Positions 1 through 13,479 of a stretch of DNA of 64,000 bases are shown here, in pieces; positions within the stretch are counted from its first letter, which is position 1, and each line of letters starts with the position of its first letter. The notes under the pieces are model-generated. The model did not search any database, was not told where the DNA came from, and saw nothing but the letters and a program-made list of their open reading frames with translations. Both the position numbers and the translations under genes were made by a program. Source of the stretch: Melampsora larici-populina 98AG31. Lineage: Eukaryota > Basidiomycota > Pucciniomycetes > Pucciniales > Melampsoraceae. Where the stretch lies: NCBI RefSeq assembly GCF_000204055.1, contig NW_006768836.1:223918-287917 (forward strand), in the 5' to 3' direction.

Positions 1-3000
1 TGATTCTGAAAACCTTGTGAAGGTCAAGCTGGACAATATTATATCTGCGCTTAAAGGTGAGATTATACATGCGCGTAAAAGATGAAAAGAGTTGAAACTG
101 ATTCAAATTTGAGTTTAAATTTGGTCAGATGCCGGAGCGGAAGATGTTGAAGTTGACGAGGTCAAAGTTGATGAGCACCACGGTTCAAACGTGGGCAAAA
201 AACGACGAGTGGTATCTTCCCATACCCCCAAGTCTTCAACCAAAAAGACTCGAACCGGATCTAGCAATAAATCAAGTGTGATTGTGCTGTCCTCTGATGA
301 TGACGGCGATCTGCAGTTCATTAGATCCTCTTCGACAAAAAAACAACAACCGATTCGCCAGATCAAGCAATCCAAAGTTGTTGAATTGTGCCCATTATCG
401 AAAGCTGGCGAGGAATGTAACAGATGCCGGGTGGAGGACCAGGTTGGAGGTAAAAACTTCAACTGCCACTGTGGTGCCAAAACCATTTGGCTTAATGGTG
501 GCCGTGTTAGACCAGCAACAGCTCACTGGTCCACCGGTAAGATTTTCATTTCATGTTGATTCTTGATATTTGGCCCGATATTTACATTTGTGTTTTCTAA
601 CAGAGACATGTAAAAACAAAACCGGTGGCCTCAAGAAGACTACGGACTTGACTTCGTTTTTTGGACGGTTGGTAACTTCTAGAAACATGAACACGATATC
701 ATGTCCAGGACTCAACGATGTCACTTGGGAACGAGAACGAGCTACACATTCAATCGCAGATTTCATATCAAAAACATGTACTCTCTATCGTGGAAACAAT
801 CGACACAAGATCTGCAAGGAACTCTTTGGAAGCCAGGCTCAAGAGAGCCAATTGACTGCTGAGCAGAAATCTCATTTGATCACTACACTCGATGCTCGAT
901 CCAAATGGGAAGTCAAGCGCCATGGCGAGCGGAGTTCAATTTACTCAAGCAATTGTGAAAGGACTTTTATTTGCAAAAACACTGAAAAGAACGCTGTCTG
1001 TCCAGCTTGTGAAGAACTCAAAGGCCTCCGTAGCTTAATTGGAGCCCTCAATAAAGATTATGCTGAAAAAGACAAGCTCAAGTTCACTCGTGACACCTAC
1101 TTATCAGATAATATCAATACATTTTCACCCACCTTACTAAAATCTACCGACGCTCGACTCCTTTCAAATTCAGTCGAAAAGGCTTCAAAAGGCGATTTCT
1201 CTGACTTTTGCACAGTTCTCGCTGCTTCGGCTCGGAATGGATTGTTTGACAATCGTGATGCAACACGCGGTTTGATTAAGGCCGTTGCGGTGAAGGCTGC
1301 ACGCGAAAACGCAGGAAAGACCACTCGAGGTATGAAAATTGACTCATGCCTGGATGAATTCGTCATAACACTCGGAGCCATCAGCCCGCGCGCTCTAAAC
1401 CTCTTCAACGATAACTTCGCAGGACGTGGAAATCGTAGTCTGCGAATGAAGCGAGCGAAAGACGGGATGCATCTAGTCGATGGTCTTCAAATTGTTAATT
1501 TCAATTGTATTGCCCAAGTTCTCAAGGATCTTGGTTATTCTGGACCAGTAGCAGCTGCTTCTGACCAGACTGTGTGTGTAAAGCGGCTTCGGCATCATGA
1601 TGGTCATTTGGTTGGGGCGCAAGGTGGGGATATATCATTTGATGATCCTTCTGAGCTTCCAGCGCTCGTAAAATCAGTGGTCAAAAATAAAGAACTTTGC
1701 TCAAAGGTACGTTGGATCTGCTCAATAACACAAACAAGATTTTCGATCACTGATTTCAATTATATCTCATTGACCCAGATTCGAGCTTACACTTTGCAAG
1801 TTCCTTTGCCTAATATCCCAACGTTTGTTGTAGCTCTCATCGCTAGTTGCGATAAGGAAACATCAAATGACATCGTAGAAAGCCACCTCAAGTTCTTGGA
1901 ACTGTCTCAAGAGGCTGGAATCAATATCCTTTCAGTTGGTGCAGACGGCGCACCAACTGAACTTTGCGCTCAAAATGCTCTCACGGATACGGCTTCTCAG
2001 TTTATTAGTTACTCGAACTCACGTTACGATGTCCATGTCAAGGTGCCTTTGATCGGTCATCCCCCACGACCCGTTGTAATGGTGCAGGATCCTAAGCACG
2101 CTCGTAAAACTGGTGCAAACCAGTTGAGCTCTGGAGCTTGTCTTCTTGTCATGGGTAAATATCATATCTCAATACAGCAGGTTGCTGCTTTACTCCAATC
2201 TGGGAATAGTCCGCTACTTCATAAGGACATATTCGATTGCGACAAACAAGATGACGGCCGAGCATTTTGAACATTGAACTCAAGCACCCTAGCAGCTTCA
2301 CTCGCCCATGATGACATGATGGGTTTGTCAATATATCTATTTGTAGTAGGAGAAATGTGTGATGCGTGGTTAAATCGATGGATTGGCCATCGAGAGCGCA
2401 TCCGATCAGCTTGGACTGCGGATTTCTTTTTTCGACACTGGAAGAATTACCTCCTCAAACAACAAGCCGAGCCTCATAAGCTAATGAGCTTCGCTCACAA
2501 CTGCATATCGCCTCAAAGTTTTAAGATTTTTTCAACCCTAGCAACATCTCTACTCCAGCTTGTCATAGCTCATCGAGAGTTTTATCCGACCATCCCTTTG
2601 CTCCCTTGGAAACATGGTAGCGAGCCTTGTGAACACGTTTTCGGCTGGATGTGTGTAATATCTCCAAGATTCACCGTTCTCGACGCTAGAATGATGATGC
2701 CCAAAATCCATGCCATTGTCAAGAATATCATGTCGGGCAGAATGAAGATACCCTCATCAGAACACATGCATTCTGGATATCAATAAGCCTTCTCTGACAA
2801 ACCTGACAATGAAAATCTCAAGTTTCTCGCTGAATTCCCAACTGACGAAGAAATCTCGGAAGATCTAGGAATTGCCTATGAACGAGCCAATCAACTTGCG
2901 CTGATTTGTGGAATGGGTTCAATCAATCATTTTGTTGATGATGTTCCAGGAGATCTGGATGAATCGAATCAAAATTCGCCCGAAAACTTATCAGTTAAGT

Positions 3001-4245
3001 AGCTGTTCTTTTTATTCTTCCTTTTTTTCATCGACTTGTATTGACATTGGTGCTACATTAGATATATCGGTTTGTGCCACTCAGCACTATGATATTGAGT
3101 ATGAATATCAAATCAACCGTTTTCCCGAGAAGCAAGCACTTGAAGCAGCCGCCCACTTAACTAAGGAGCAGAATTCGATCGACCTTTTTCTTGACAGCTT
3201 GCCCGAAGATGCTGAAGACAAATGCTTGCAGAACGCAGCGATGTCCATATCCAATCTTCTTAATCCAAAATGTAAGTCCTATCGGTACATTCTGTCATCC
3301 TCTACACATGATTGACCGATAACTCTCTTGATTATCTACTAGTACCAGCAGCTGAGCATCACCCTCGATCAAATGACTCCAAAAGCGATGTAGCTATTGG
3401 TTCTTTAGTCATTGATGGCAAGCTCTGTGGTGCCAATCTGATAGCTATACGAAAACGCCACGACAGCGAGGTCGTAAAGCATAAGGGAAATGAACGAAAT
3501 CTCGTTCATCTCGATGATTTGTCTTCAGAATTGACCAGCAAAACAAAGAGTGGTGGCGTAAAACCGAGTGCTTGTTCGAAAATCATCGCTGTATGTTTCA
3601 AAAACTTAGAAGAGATCCCTACTGGCGAAGCACGTCGACACCGTTGGGATATAAACGTCAAGATCAATTTGTCTGGTATTCTGAACGACTCTGCCAGTGC
3701 TGGTCACGTCCACTTGCAAGGGCTTCTTGATGGAGGGGAAATAAAGCCCTCAAACCCGATCAAACCTGGAAGCTTTATTATTATCATCAAGCATCATGTA
3801 AGTCGACTTCACACTGTGATGATTAGAATTTGGATTCTGATCTATTCTCAAAATCTAGACTCTGTATTTGGCTCGAACACTTGTTGTATATAAGCTTGTT
3901 AACAAAAAACATGCTTTTGTGACGAGTGCAAATACAAGGAAGGGCTTGTCTCACATTGCAGTACAAATTCTCTTCTACAATCCAACATATCCTGTTGTAA
4001 CACCATCTCACAACGCAAAATCCAAGGATTTAACATATTCTCTCTTGGATGCTACTGATGTAGTGTATGTTTTTGAGCCTTCTACAGGTTCTACATTCAA
4101 GGAAGTTGGCAATGGTTGCTACATGATCCCAACAGTCCTATGTGAAATGCTTGGTTCTATTCATCTTGACAAGTTAGTTGACCGCTACTATAAAGAATTA
4201 GCAGTATTGAAATCTCAGCCCAGCAACGGTGAAATTTCTGACTAA
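1..4245 (+). pseudogene. P-element/THAP9-like transposase gene, 5' partial, two in-frame stops
   Basis: The gene enters from the left edge. Phase-consistent exons are 2-56, 129-536, 604-1706, 1779-2993, 3085-3271, 3343-3797 and 3859-4245. All introns are GT-AG, 61-91 nt. The N-terminal part is basic and Ser-rich, followed by Cys/His-rich stretches (CNRC, CHCG, CPACEEL) that could bind zinc. The core resembles the RNase H fold of P-element-type transposases: VGADGAPTE (about 1940) may hold the first Asp, QDPKHARKTGANQ (about 2085-2124) matches the D..H..K..N signature, and EPCEHVFGWM (about 2617) is a plausible last acid. In-frame stops TGA 2268-2270 and TAA 2784-2786 interrupt exon 4, yet the frame continues sensibly beyond both. 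Each could be a C-to-T change (CGA, CAA). The roughly 340-residue C-terminal part is unrecognised. It could be a domesticated relative rather than a transposon; the family call is inference from motifs. Confidence 0.6.
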
Positions 4246-6060
4246 GATTTAAAATTATATTTCTTCATGAATTGTTGTATTTCTTCATGCTTGTTTTGTA
4301 ACTACTCAGGCAATTGAATAAATACAACACTCTAAATGCATAATTGGCACCTGTACGTGCTCTAACAGCGTTTTTTTTTTTTTTGAGGTGGGTTACCAAA
4401 AAGGGGACTTTTTCGGGCCAAAAGTCCAAAAACCGGGTTATGTGGGTGACCTGACAGGGGATTATTTGGGAAGTTTTCAGGAGGTGACCAGAAATTCGGA
4501 AAAAAGGGGATTTTTTCTCGTCACTAACATCCACAGGTGCATTCCTGGGTCCTATGCTCATATATATCTGGCTCACATTTAAGGTTGTAATGCGGCGGTT
4601 CGACACCAAAGCAGCGGATCATGATTCATGATTCTCGATGACTGAAGGCGGGTGCATTTGCATGCGAAACTTATTTGATAGTCATTAAAGATTAATAAAC
4701 CCGATGGACGTAAAGACTGCTGTGTACATCGTAGACTTAGCGCAACGTGTTCATCGTCCACACACCTTGACCTCACACACCTCGGTCATAAGCGGTCTAC
4801 ATAATCGATCCTTAAGCAGCTTCAGGGGGAGTCGTCAGTCTTCACGTCTCAGACTCTGATAATGTTTGACAGAACTCTGATGATGCTCGTCTCTCTGACG
4901 AGTCCGATACAAGCTGTACGTGGTCCGTGTCAGTCCATGTCACATCAGGTCAGATCCATCGAGGTTTGGATATTCATGGTGTGGTCACTGTCAGTTGAAA
5001 CCTTGTCAAAAATCGTCACTCCTTCGATCATGGTTAGCTTCCGTTAGCTTCTCATCCAAAAATAGAAAGAACACTCTGGTTGCGGTGGTTGCTGAGCAGT
5101 TAGCCGATTGAAGATGGAAAGACCAAAGAGTTCATGTTTATGAAACTTTCGGTTGATGGCCTAAATTTGACCCTCATCGTCTCCTTACACCTAAGGATGC
5201 AAAGACCGGCGATTCGGAGGACTGTCCTTCTTTTTACAATACGATGCCCTCCCATCACGAGCCTGAACCTAAATGTAACTCTCGGTACTATCCCTGAGAG
5301 ATGACACCTTACTTTAAAGGGGACTGTCAGAGAGGAATTAAAATCCATTCAAACGCCCCTGTGTCCGATGCACATTCATTTCTTTCGATATGAAAACTTG
5401 AGCAAGGGTCTAACCTGGTTGAACGTTCCAAAAGACGTTATCCCCGGGGTCTCTAGGACTTCTGGTTTTCCGTGGAAGTGCTACATTGCATTCAAAGACC
5501 AGAACTTACAAATTCAAATTGATCACGCGAGTCGCTTCCATCATGCAACTAAAAATTAGTAATGGCCAAGCTCAATCTACGTGAGACTGAATAATTTTTG
5601 GGGGAGTAAAAGATGCGAAGTTCAAGAAGTTTTGGAAAAGACCAATCAAGCCTACAATATATCAACAAAGAATTGAGAAAATGGGTTTATATGACTCATC
5701 CAAAGTACCTCCAAATGGATAAAACTTGTACAAGTTGAATCAAAAAACAACAGAGAGACATACTTTCTGGATCGGAATTGTCCGTATCCTGTTTCACATT
5801 TAATAATAGATGTCAATCATGTACAATGCGTGGAGGAAAAGATATAAAAACATAAATTGATGAAAGAAATCGCTGAGATGTATATATCAAGCTCCTAGTA
5901 ACTTCCATGCTAGCTCACAGAAGCCAAGGTGACTATAGATGCGAAAGACGACTGAAATTGCTTCAATGATGAGAAAAAGGGAATTTTTCTTTCGATTTGT
6001 TGAAAGCAAGCTCATTAACACACGCCGGTCTCCAGAAACGTTTCGGGAATTAATTGCTTT
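4246..6060. other. Stretch without a clear gene
   Basis: A T15 tract near 4369-4384 is followed by a G-rich block to about 4510 that contains several GGTGACC/AGGGGA words and may be a repeat end. From about 4800 to 5559 on + there are short protein-like stretches in two frames (the longest ends at 5559), with many stops. This could be a decayed gene, but no domain is recognisable. Nothing is visible from 5580 to 6060. Confidence 0.3.
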
Positions 6061-7166
6061 TTAAGCTGTCTCGTGTAAGCCTTGGTGACGTTTGAGGTTG
6101 CTACTGGTGTTGAAAGCCCTGAAGAAGATAAATCAAGAAGATATGTCAACTTCACGGTAGTTTTCATTTAGAGGTTTAGAAGCTCTCAAGGTCTGATAAA
6201 AAGACTTACTTGTTGCACACATTGCATACATATCTAGTCTCACGAAAAGAAACCCGATTCGGGAGAAACAACATCTCAGCACATTCAAAACTGGAATGTC
6301 TGTTGTATCATGATTCAAGTGGCACAGAATTTAAGCTTGAGAATTTCATCACTTACGGTCTTTCGCCTGTGTGGGTGAACTCATGTTGAGCCAGAGAAGA
6401 AGGTCTGGACATTGGTCCTTGTAAGTAATGATTTCATGAGTCATGAGCTGAGGTGGAAGATACTCACCGTCCAAAACCTTTGCCGCACGTAGGACAGCTG
6501 TTTATATTGATAGGAAGATCGGTCGTTTTAGCTTAGATTCTAGAATATCCACAATGGGCACAATGGGTTAAATCTCACATATGATTCCGTACGACCCCAG
6601 TATTCGGACTGACTCGGGGATCATGTGGAAGAGAACGATAATCGCTAGTGGAGCTTGAAATCGCGCAAGTTGACAGAGGTTCATTGAAAGATAAGCATCA
6701 TATCTGATTGTTTGTCATGATCAGAAGATGATTTCACTCACGAAGATTGCAGGTGAGGCATGACTGGAGCATGATAAACAGGGTTCGAAGGGTGTGAATA
6801 CTCGTATGCCAAACGATTTTGAGAAGCCATGGTTGTGGGATAATGTGGTTGGGAGCCGTAGCTTGGTGATGAATGAAGGTTCATTTGGGTGCGCGAGTCG
6901 AGGTAGGGAGGGCTGCCCGTGCTATGACTCTGGTAGTCGAACGTGTCGGGAGCAAAACCGGAGACAGGTGCATACGGAGAAAAAGACGAATGCGAAGGCT
7001 GCTGGTTTGAATGAAGATAGGGATCTGATGATTGATGTCCAGAAAAAGGTCTAGGTGAAGATTGGTCAGAGGGATAACCTCGATAGACATCTCGGCGTCC
7101 CGAACCTGTGTTGTATCCGTCAGCCATAGAGTACGAGGAAATAACTTTGAGGGGATTGTATTGCAT
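6061..7166 (-). CDS. Two-finger C2H2 zinc-finger protein, probable transcription regulator
   Basis: Six exons on the minus strand: 7166-6742, 6644-6579, 6497-6468, 6404-6357, 6233-6210 and 6118-6061. All junctions are GT-AG and in phase, giving 216 residues. The start is the first ATG of the open frame; the frame upstream of it opens only with TTG. The N-terminal about 150 residues are rich in Ser, Pro, Tyr, Gln and His (low complexity). The C-terminus holds two canonical fingers joined by HTGERP: C-x2-C-x12-H-x3-H beginning CPTCGKGFG, then CNVCNKAF...SSNLKRHQGLH, ending five residues before the stop. The finger sequence becomes canonical only when the acceptors at 6405 (CAG) and 6234 (TAG) are used, which fixes the model. 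Two fingers near the C-terminus suit DNA binding in the nucleus. The exact family is not assigned. The exons coding for the fingers are only 30, 48, 24 and 58 nt. Confidence 0.85.
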
Positions 7167-7254
7167 CGATAGATTTCGATTTATCAATGGCGGAATGTCG
7201 AGTGAAAAATAGGAATGAGGATGGAGCCAAGAAAAATGTAAGTTGAAAGTCGGT

Positions 7255-7262
7255 TATTTATA
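7255..7262 (-). promoter_or_regulatory. TATA box candidate for the C2H2 gene
   Basis: On the minus strand the sequence reads TATAAATA, 89 nt upstream of the chosen ATG at 7166. The distance and match suit a core promoter. Chance occurrence in AT-rich DNA cannot be excluded. Confidence 0.45.
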
Positions 7263-9665
7263 CGCGTGGGCGTTCAAGTGCTTCTACCACATAGGTGGAC
7301 TTATAGATCCGGTAATGTCATGATCGGCGGTGTGAGATTGTGGTCACTTCTAAATATCGGCTCCTGGCCGATGAGCAGAGCTAGGTTCATCCGAAAAATC
7401 AAAACTGTATGTGCCTCTTTAAGTCACTTCGTTCTGAGAGTTGATTTGATGGGAGCAAGGGGAAAAGCGAAAGAAAAAGAGATTTTCAAACACGCGGGGA
7501 GAGTTAGTAGAATAGTGGGGAAAAACGGAGGGGTAGGGAGAGGTGATTATAGTATGACGTACGTACAGCTCTTAACATTCAGACCGAGGATTCTTCCCGA
7601 TGATTAATGACTGCGGAAAACCAAGTGAAAAGGTTGATGGTGGTCATAGAATCATTGACGGCAGTCAGGCGAAGAAAAATATGTAAAATCGGTTAATAAG
7701 GTATTGAATGAAATTGACTCCTAATGTGTAAATATATGTCCACTACGTGCAACTGAAGGACACAATGCTTCAGATATGTTTTTGGGAGCCTTCACAGCAT
7801 CAGCAGCAAACCCATTCAGCAATGAGTTACAGCCTCACAAGTCCTCAGGTCGGCCGTGTGTCGGGTAAAATTCGTGATTGTGATTGAGTATGTATGACGA
7901 CCCATGACGAAATGCAGTCAAAGTGTTTGCTCGGATTTCAAACAAGCCTTTGTAACAATTAAAGGGACATATGATAGAAAAATAACCTTCATACTAGTCT
8001 CATGAGACAAATGTCCACAAGGCCAGCCCCTAAAACATAAAAGAATGCTAGGGGATGACTAAAGTTTATTCAGCACTGAACGGCTATTGCGAACCCCGGG
8101 TTCAGAAATCAGTTCCCCAATGATTAACAGAAAGCTCTGAATCACATCCCGTCAACAAATATGCCAAGCACGAAACCAGTCAAAATATGTATACCTACTC
8201 TCGGGGCTAACCCGGAATACTGGTCGATGGACATGGTGCTTCTTCGGCACGTGCTCTACGGTAAGGCCGACGTGATTATGGACAAAAGGCTTCGGAGAGA
8301 GTGAAAACGTTTATGAGAAAGGTCAGCTGAGATAACGATACATACATCGCTGTAACAACGTCGACGACCGAACTTGAATGCGCTGATTCATGACAGGAGG
8401 TATCGAGGTATATGATTGCACAGCTTTTCGGCTCGATCCGCAATATTCAAGGACCAAGAGGTATCTACAAAAAATGACGTGCAGTATTCCTTGCGAGTCT
8501 TCTCCTGTGAGCCTGCATCAAGAGATTAAAATGGGTGATATCGAGTGGATCACAAAGCAGAAAGGTATCTACTTATACATGCACTCAAATCACAGCACAG
8601 GGTAGCTATCTAGTACCCAATGAAATAATCCAATGACTTCAATTGAGGTGCAACTATGACATGACCTTGTTTAACTGAACGGGATGTGACCACTGGTTTA
8701 CTTCAATTTACTTCACCGAACGTCAGGCAGAATCCCTCGTATCATTCGACATGTGAGGAGGCGATGACCCCAGAAGCCGTGTCCGTGACAGAAAATGGAC
8801 CCAAATTGACACCTTTTGGCAATTTCAGCTACGGGCTGGTATGGGTTGGCTATCCTCACAGCATTACCAGTGACCCAGCTGGGTTAACACAGATCGAGTA
8901 GTGACTGATCATTTCCCTTCGGTGAATCCGAGGATGTTTTGAACTTAGGATCAACCCGACTTACTCTTAGAATAGTGTACACACCCCAAATCAGGCTTTA
9001 GAGCTGAGGTATGAATACTCATGTATCCATATTCCCAACCTCTCACACAACCTTCCTAGTTAACGAAATCTCATGTTTAGCTCTTGCGATTGTACGATGA
9101 CATTCAAAACTGGACCGTGTTTCAACAGGCGTTCGCAGACCGGCAATCCGTGTGTAGCTCCGTCTTGAAGCAGATATATCTTCTTGGCACGATACACTAT
9201 CTTGAACATGTTGTAGGAGGGATTCGCATTGATGAGGGATGATCAACGTTCACGGTTCAACACACCTCGGAGCCATCCCAAGATTTTGAGACACGGCAGC
9301 ATCCGACCTTGAATTATGTAATCGACCCGGACGTCACCCCCGAGCCCTGAGCCGCCGATCCGGCTAAGGACCCGATGGCAACCCTGGTCCCCTATAGGTA
9401 CAGGGCTCGGGTAAAGGTTTAAGCCCCCCAATGGTCGGGCTTTGGGTGTGGGATTGGGTAAACCTACTTTTGCCTGGTTATCCGCCGGATGATTGCATTT
9501 AGGGGGATGAGTCTTGTTGAGTTTTTGACCTCTACATTAAATCTAGCAACAACACAATGCTTTCAAAATCTGCCTATAGATCTTACAACAGCTGTGGTTG
9601 TTGAGAAGCACAATCTCCAACTTGCAATCAACACCAAACAAAGGACCAAACTAACAGTACCAATC
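7263..9665. other. Intergenic stretch without a convincing gene
   Basis: Only short unsupported open frames occur here (for example 7266-7607 and 8390-8605), none with a recognisable domain. A GC-rich block at about 9300-9490 stands out against the AT-rich surroundings. It contains GGGTAAACC, GGTTATCCGCCGG and several CCCGA/TCGGG words, and may be the remnant of a small non-autonomous element. Confidence 0.35.
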
Positions 9666-12600
9666 TTAAAGACACAAAAGAACCTCCACATTCATAGAAG
9701 CCAGAGAGGCATGCTGGGGGCCTAGAATGTTCTTGGTCTTGCCAAAAACCACTTCTGAGGGAGATCTGTCTGCTGGAATGGCCAGAAATTTCATGGCCAT
9801 CTTAGCCAGCACATGATAGATGGCCTGGCATGATTTCCAATAGGCCAAAACCACAGTTTTGCATGGTTTGGGTAGCCCGCACAAGTCACCATGTCTGTTT
9901 TGGAGTGGCATGTCAACATGCACACAGAAAATTATTTGGCTAGTAGTTGTTTAGTGTTGTTGAGGACGTCAGTAAGCCTACATGATACAATTCCTGTGTT
10001 TGACTGGCTGGAAATTGCAGTACACTATACCCTTTGTCAACCAACAAATACAACCACTGTGAACTGTCTTTGGACAGCTTTGGAGCACTATTGTTCCGGG
10101 GTACAAATTCAACTCAAGCTAGTAGGATACACACAAAAACTTCAATCAAACAGCAGATATCTGATGGATCATCATGATTAGCTAAGTAAACAGCATCTCA
10201 CACTTGACTTAATGAAAATGTTTCATAGCAATACCTAAACCCTTAATGACAATCCACTTTCAATATACAATAGATTGAACTGATTCTAAATACATATAAA
10301 CTAAAGCCATTGTAATGATCACCCTCCCTTCTTGTCAATTGATATCTGATTTTTCTGATCATTGATCACCAATCAGTCTTTAGGTCAACCTTGTTCACAA
10401 GATACTCAAAATTGATCAAAATGCCATCTCACCAACTTCTGGAACTTGGTCTTGATCTCTTTTGCAAATATTGAGCTTGGAAAGACCCAAAAAACAGTTT
10501 TGAAAATACATTGGGTCAACTTTAATCAAATTGAACAGTTGTGGGAGTATCACAGGCCAATGTCAAACATAACTTACTGTTTTATCACTGATCCAGACTG
10601 TGAACCTATGGCCTTCTGTCCAATTTCAAGGAGACCAAGCTGTACTCCAGTCAACCCAAGAGAGTGACAAACCCTTTTGTTGGTCCTGAACTTTGATCAA
10701 AATCATATATTTCAATTTGATCATAGTAACAAACAAAATAAAATGTATCTTTTTGCACCAGAATGAAACTCAAAACCCAAAACTACAAATTGGCATCAAG
10801 GAAGCTCACAATATCAATATTGCATAATCTCAAAACATCTTGCACTCTGAATCTATGTGAGATCAAACCTATTATTTTGATGATCAAAAGCAAAAAAAAC
10901 ATCAGTTATCTGAATAGTACAGGGATATATCAAGGGTTAGATGGAACACAATCATAGGTCGAAAGGCTTACTGATCTCCCTTCAATATGTTTCTCTATCA
11001 CTTGTTTAGGTGGTGTGTCAGTTTTGATCATCAGACTTGTTTTCTAGTCTCTCTCTTCTGTCTTGTTTGCTTATCCATGATTAATTTGTGAGGTTTAATC
11101 AATAAGTGTGTAATTAGGATTATTTTCACTCTATACCTAATTCTTCATCTGTATTGCATGCTTCTGATCAAGTATGAATTGTTTGATGTTGTTGATGACA
11201 ATGAGTGATAAAATACAGAATTGATTTTGCAAAAGTCATCAGGGTGATCAGTAAAAAACAAATTGTCTTGTGTATGGATTATTGGCTTGATCAGACATAT
11301 TTTTGACAACCTTGGGAAAGCATTTGGTGAAATTATGATGCAATGCAGTCAACAACAATCAAAACTGAAACAGACAACAAAGCAGAAAAGAGAAGCAGGT
11401 GTTATTGTGATATGGTTGCTGGATTGTGTTACCTGAGTCAGTTGGAGACGGAGGATGATTTTTGATAGATTCCACAGTTCATACGGATGGAATTGGCAGA
11501 AAGACAAGGATGAGGTCATTGGTGACGTATATCTTGGTGTTGAAAAGTGCTCTCAGAGCTGGAATTGGATGAAGTGATGGAAATTGATTGGATCTGATTG
11601 GATGGGTTGAGATTATGTAAGAGAAATACTATGGGACACACATGACCATCAGTTGCAAGCAGGCCTGGGCACTTCTTCAACACAAACAAAAAGGGTTTTG
11701 ATATTCTTTCAAACTTGTTTGTGTGTGTATGTTGATGTGCCACATAGGAACAGACATGGCGAGTACTGACTGATATCACTGTCAATTGTTTTATCACAAT
11801 GATTGCTTTGATTGCCGTAGATGGTGTCTTCAAGGTACTGAGTGGTTGAAGAGGTGGGTCTTCTGCTTGAGGTTTCCTAAATATTGCACAAGAGATATTC
11901 ATACTTCCTTGCTGTGCTTTTGAACATTGATCTGGTGTCTGACAGGAACAGATCATATTCACTCAGCATCATCTCTCACTCCTGTTTTTGTTGTTTTCAA
12001 AACATGATCAGTACATAGTTGATTTGAGATGAGAGCCTTGACTTACTTGAAAGTATTTCAATTTAAGGTGTGGATCAAAGATAGAGGCACAGATCTGGCT
12101 TAGTTTTGAAAGAACCTTCCTGGGATATTCTTTCCAGGCTTGCCCATCAATCATTTTTTGACCCCAGAACTAATTAGTTGAGATTGTATTTTTGAGCCAC
12201 CTGAAAGATTGATCTCAATTGCTTTGTCACAAAAGTTTCTAATGAGTGGCAATGAGAAAAAACTGACCAATTTGAGTCCTTGAATCACTGCAATTTAAAT
12301 AGGCACTACTTGCCTCATTATTGCAAACTTTGATCATCAAAGCCTCTTGGTTTCTGCACTGAGTGGTTCTAAGAAATCACACATATGTTGTACATAACCC
12401 CACTCATCAGGTAAAAGAGCACACATTTCAAAATCTCCAGGACGGCAGAATGTATTGCAGATATGATGTAAACACAGGAGCCTTTCAAAGATATAATAAG
12501 ACAAGTTCCATTGGGTGGGGACATCAGGCACCAATTGAATTGCAGTGCCATCACAAGATTTTGACTTGAATTGATTTTGTTTGTTGTTGTGGTCTTGCAT

Positions 12601-13004
12601 CATGAATTTGACAACTCCAACATCTTTATAAGGGCTATCCACATGGAGAGCTGGAGGTTGGAGTTGATTGGAGTCCGGCTCAAGTGTATTTGAAAGATGT
12701 TGATACACCATGAAAATGTTAGCAAAAACTTGCGCGCATTGTGGACAAGATTGGGAGGCCTTGACAAGTCTGTGGCACCAGGCGTAGATTGTATTGAGAT
12801 TGAATTCATTTGCATTTGGATGGTCCCCAAAAGGTTGTGTCCATCCATCAACCTCAATGATGGTTGCCCTCCTACAAAGTCAACCACTTCACCAAACTTC
12901 TTGAGGCCATCTTTTGCAGCAAGGTTGATTACGTGTGCAACACACCTGTGAACTTGAGTCATATGATTAAAGGCAATGCCCAGTAACTCCCAGTTTATCA
13001 ACAT
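9666..13004 (-). pseudogene. Decayed hAT-family transposase
   Basis: Pieces of one hAT transposase lie in order on the minus strand. At about 12940-12880 is RCVAHVINLAAKDGLKKF, the hAT core around the second catalytic region. At 12560-12340, after a frame change near 12700, come LVPDVPTQWN, FERLLCL and CDFLEPLS. At about 12100-12050 is ICASIFDPHLKLKYFQ followed by GTAAGT. At 9890-9666 is the C-terminal dimerisation region, with FLAIPADRSPSEVVF, ILGPQHASL and VEVLLCL. The last piece runs into TAA followed by DWY, so a Lys codon of the usual LCLK-W motif may have mutated. About 2 kb between 12050 and 9920 shows no clear coding. Frameshifts and stops make it inactive. The N-terminal BED finger is not visible next to it. 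Terminal repeats were not found. Confidence 0.75.
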
Positions 13005-13479
13005 ATTGCAGTGTTTGTACCAGCATTTACACTACACAAAGTTGCACAAAGTTAGACAAATTTACACTGAGGATTCTGCAGAAATACTCTTTTTGATCTT
13101 CATTCAATTCAATTCAATTCCTTACCCAACCTTCTTTCAACCTACAAAGTCCAAGAAAAAAAATACATACATATGTCTTTCAACCAATCAATCATTAATT
13201 GTGGTTGGTAACTTGTTATTAACAAAAGGGAACGTGTAATAATTCGGACTTCTGTTACAATCAATTGTACTGACCTTTCGGATACTTTGTTCTGTTTATT
13301 TGGTTTTCAGCTATGAGGTCATAAGCTGTTGACCACCATCCAAATTATTTCCAAAGTTCCCTTCATAGCTATCCTCTACTGTTCTCATCAAGATTCTAAA
13401 AATAAAAACATTTATTTCGCGCCAATAGAAAAGAAAGTAAAGTCTTTTATATTATAAAAAGTTTCTTTCAAACATCTAA
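13005..13479. other. Leader or left flank of the outer YR retroelement
   Basis: No gene is visible. The stretch lies between the hAT remains and the gag frame of the outer retroelement. I compared it by eye with 24873-25260, the right flank, and saw no convincing terminal repeat, so the left end of that element is not defined. Confidence 0.3.

Noticed and set aside
2153..2178. GTAAAT...ACAG as a short intron in the P-like gene
   Set aside because: It would be about 23 nt, too short for a spliceosomal intron, and the open frame continues through it.
7266..7607. 113-codon plus-strand frame
   Set aside because: No domain, no splice support and no start context; it lies upstream of the C2H2 promoter and is probably chance.
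10300..10730. Many TGATCA palindromes within the hAT remains
   Set aside because: Such words are expected in AT-rich DNA and show no regular spacing.
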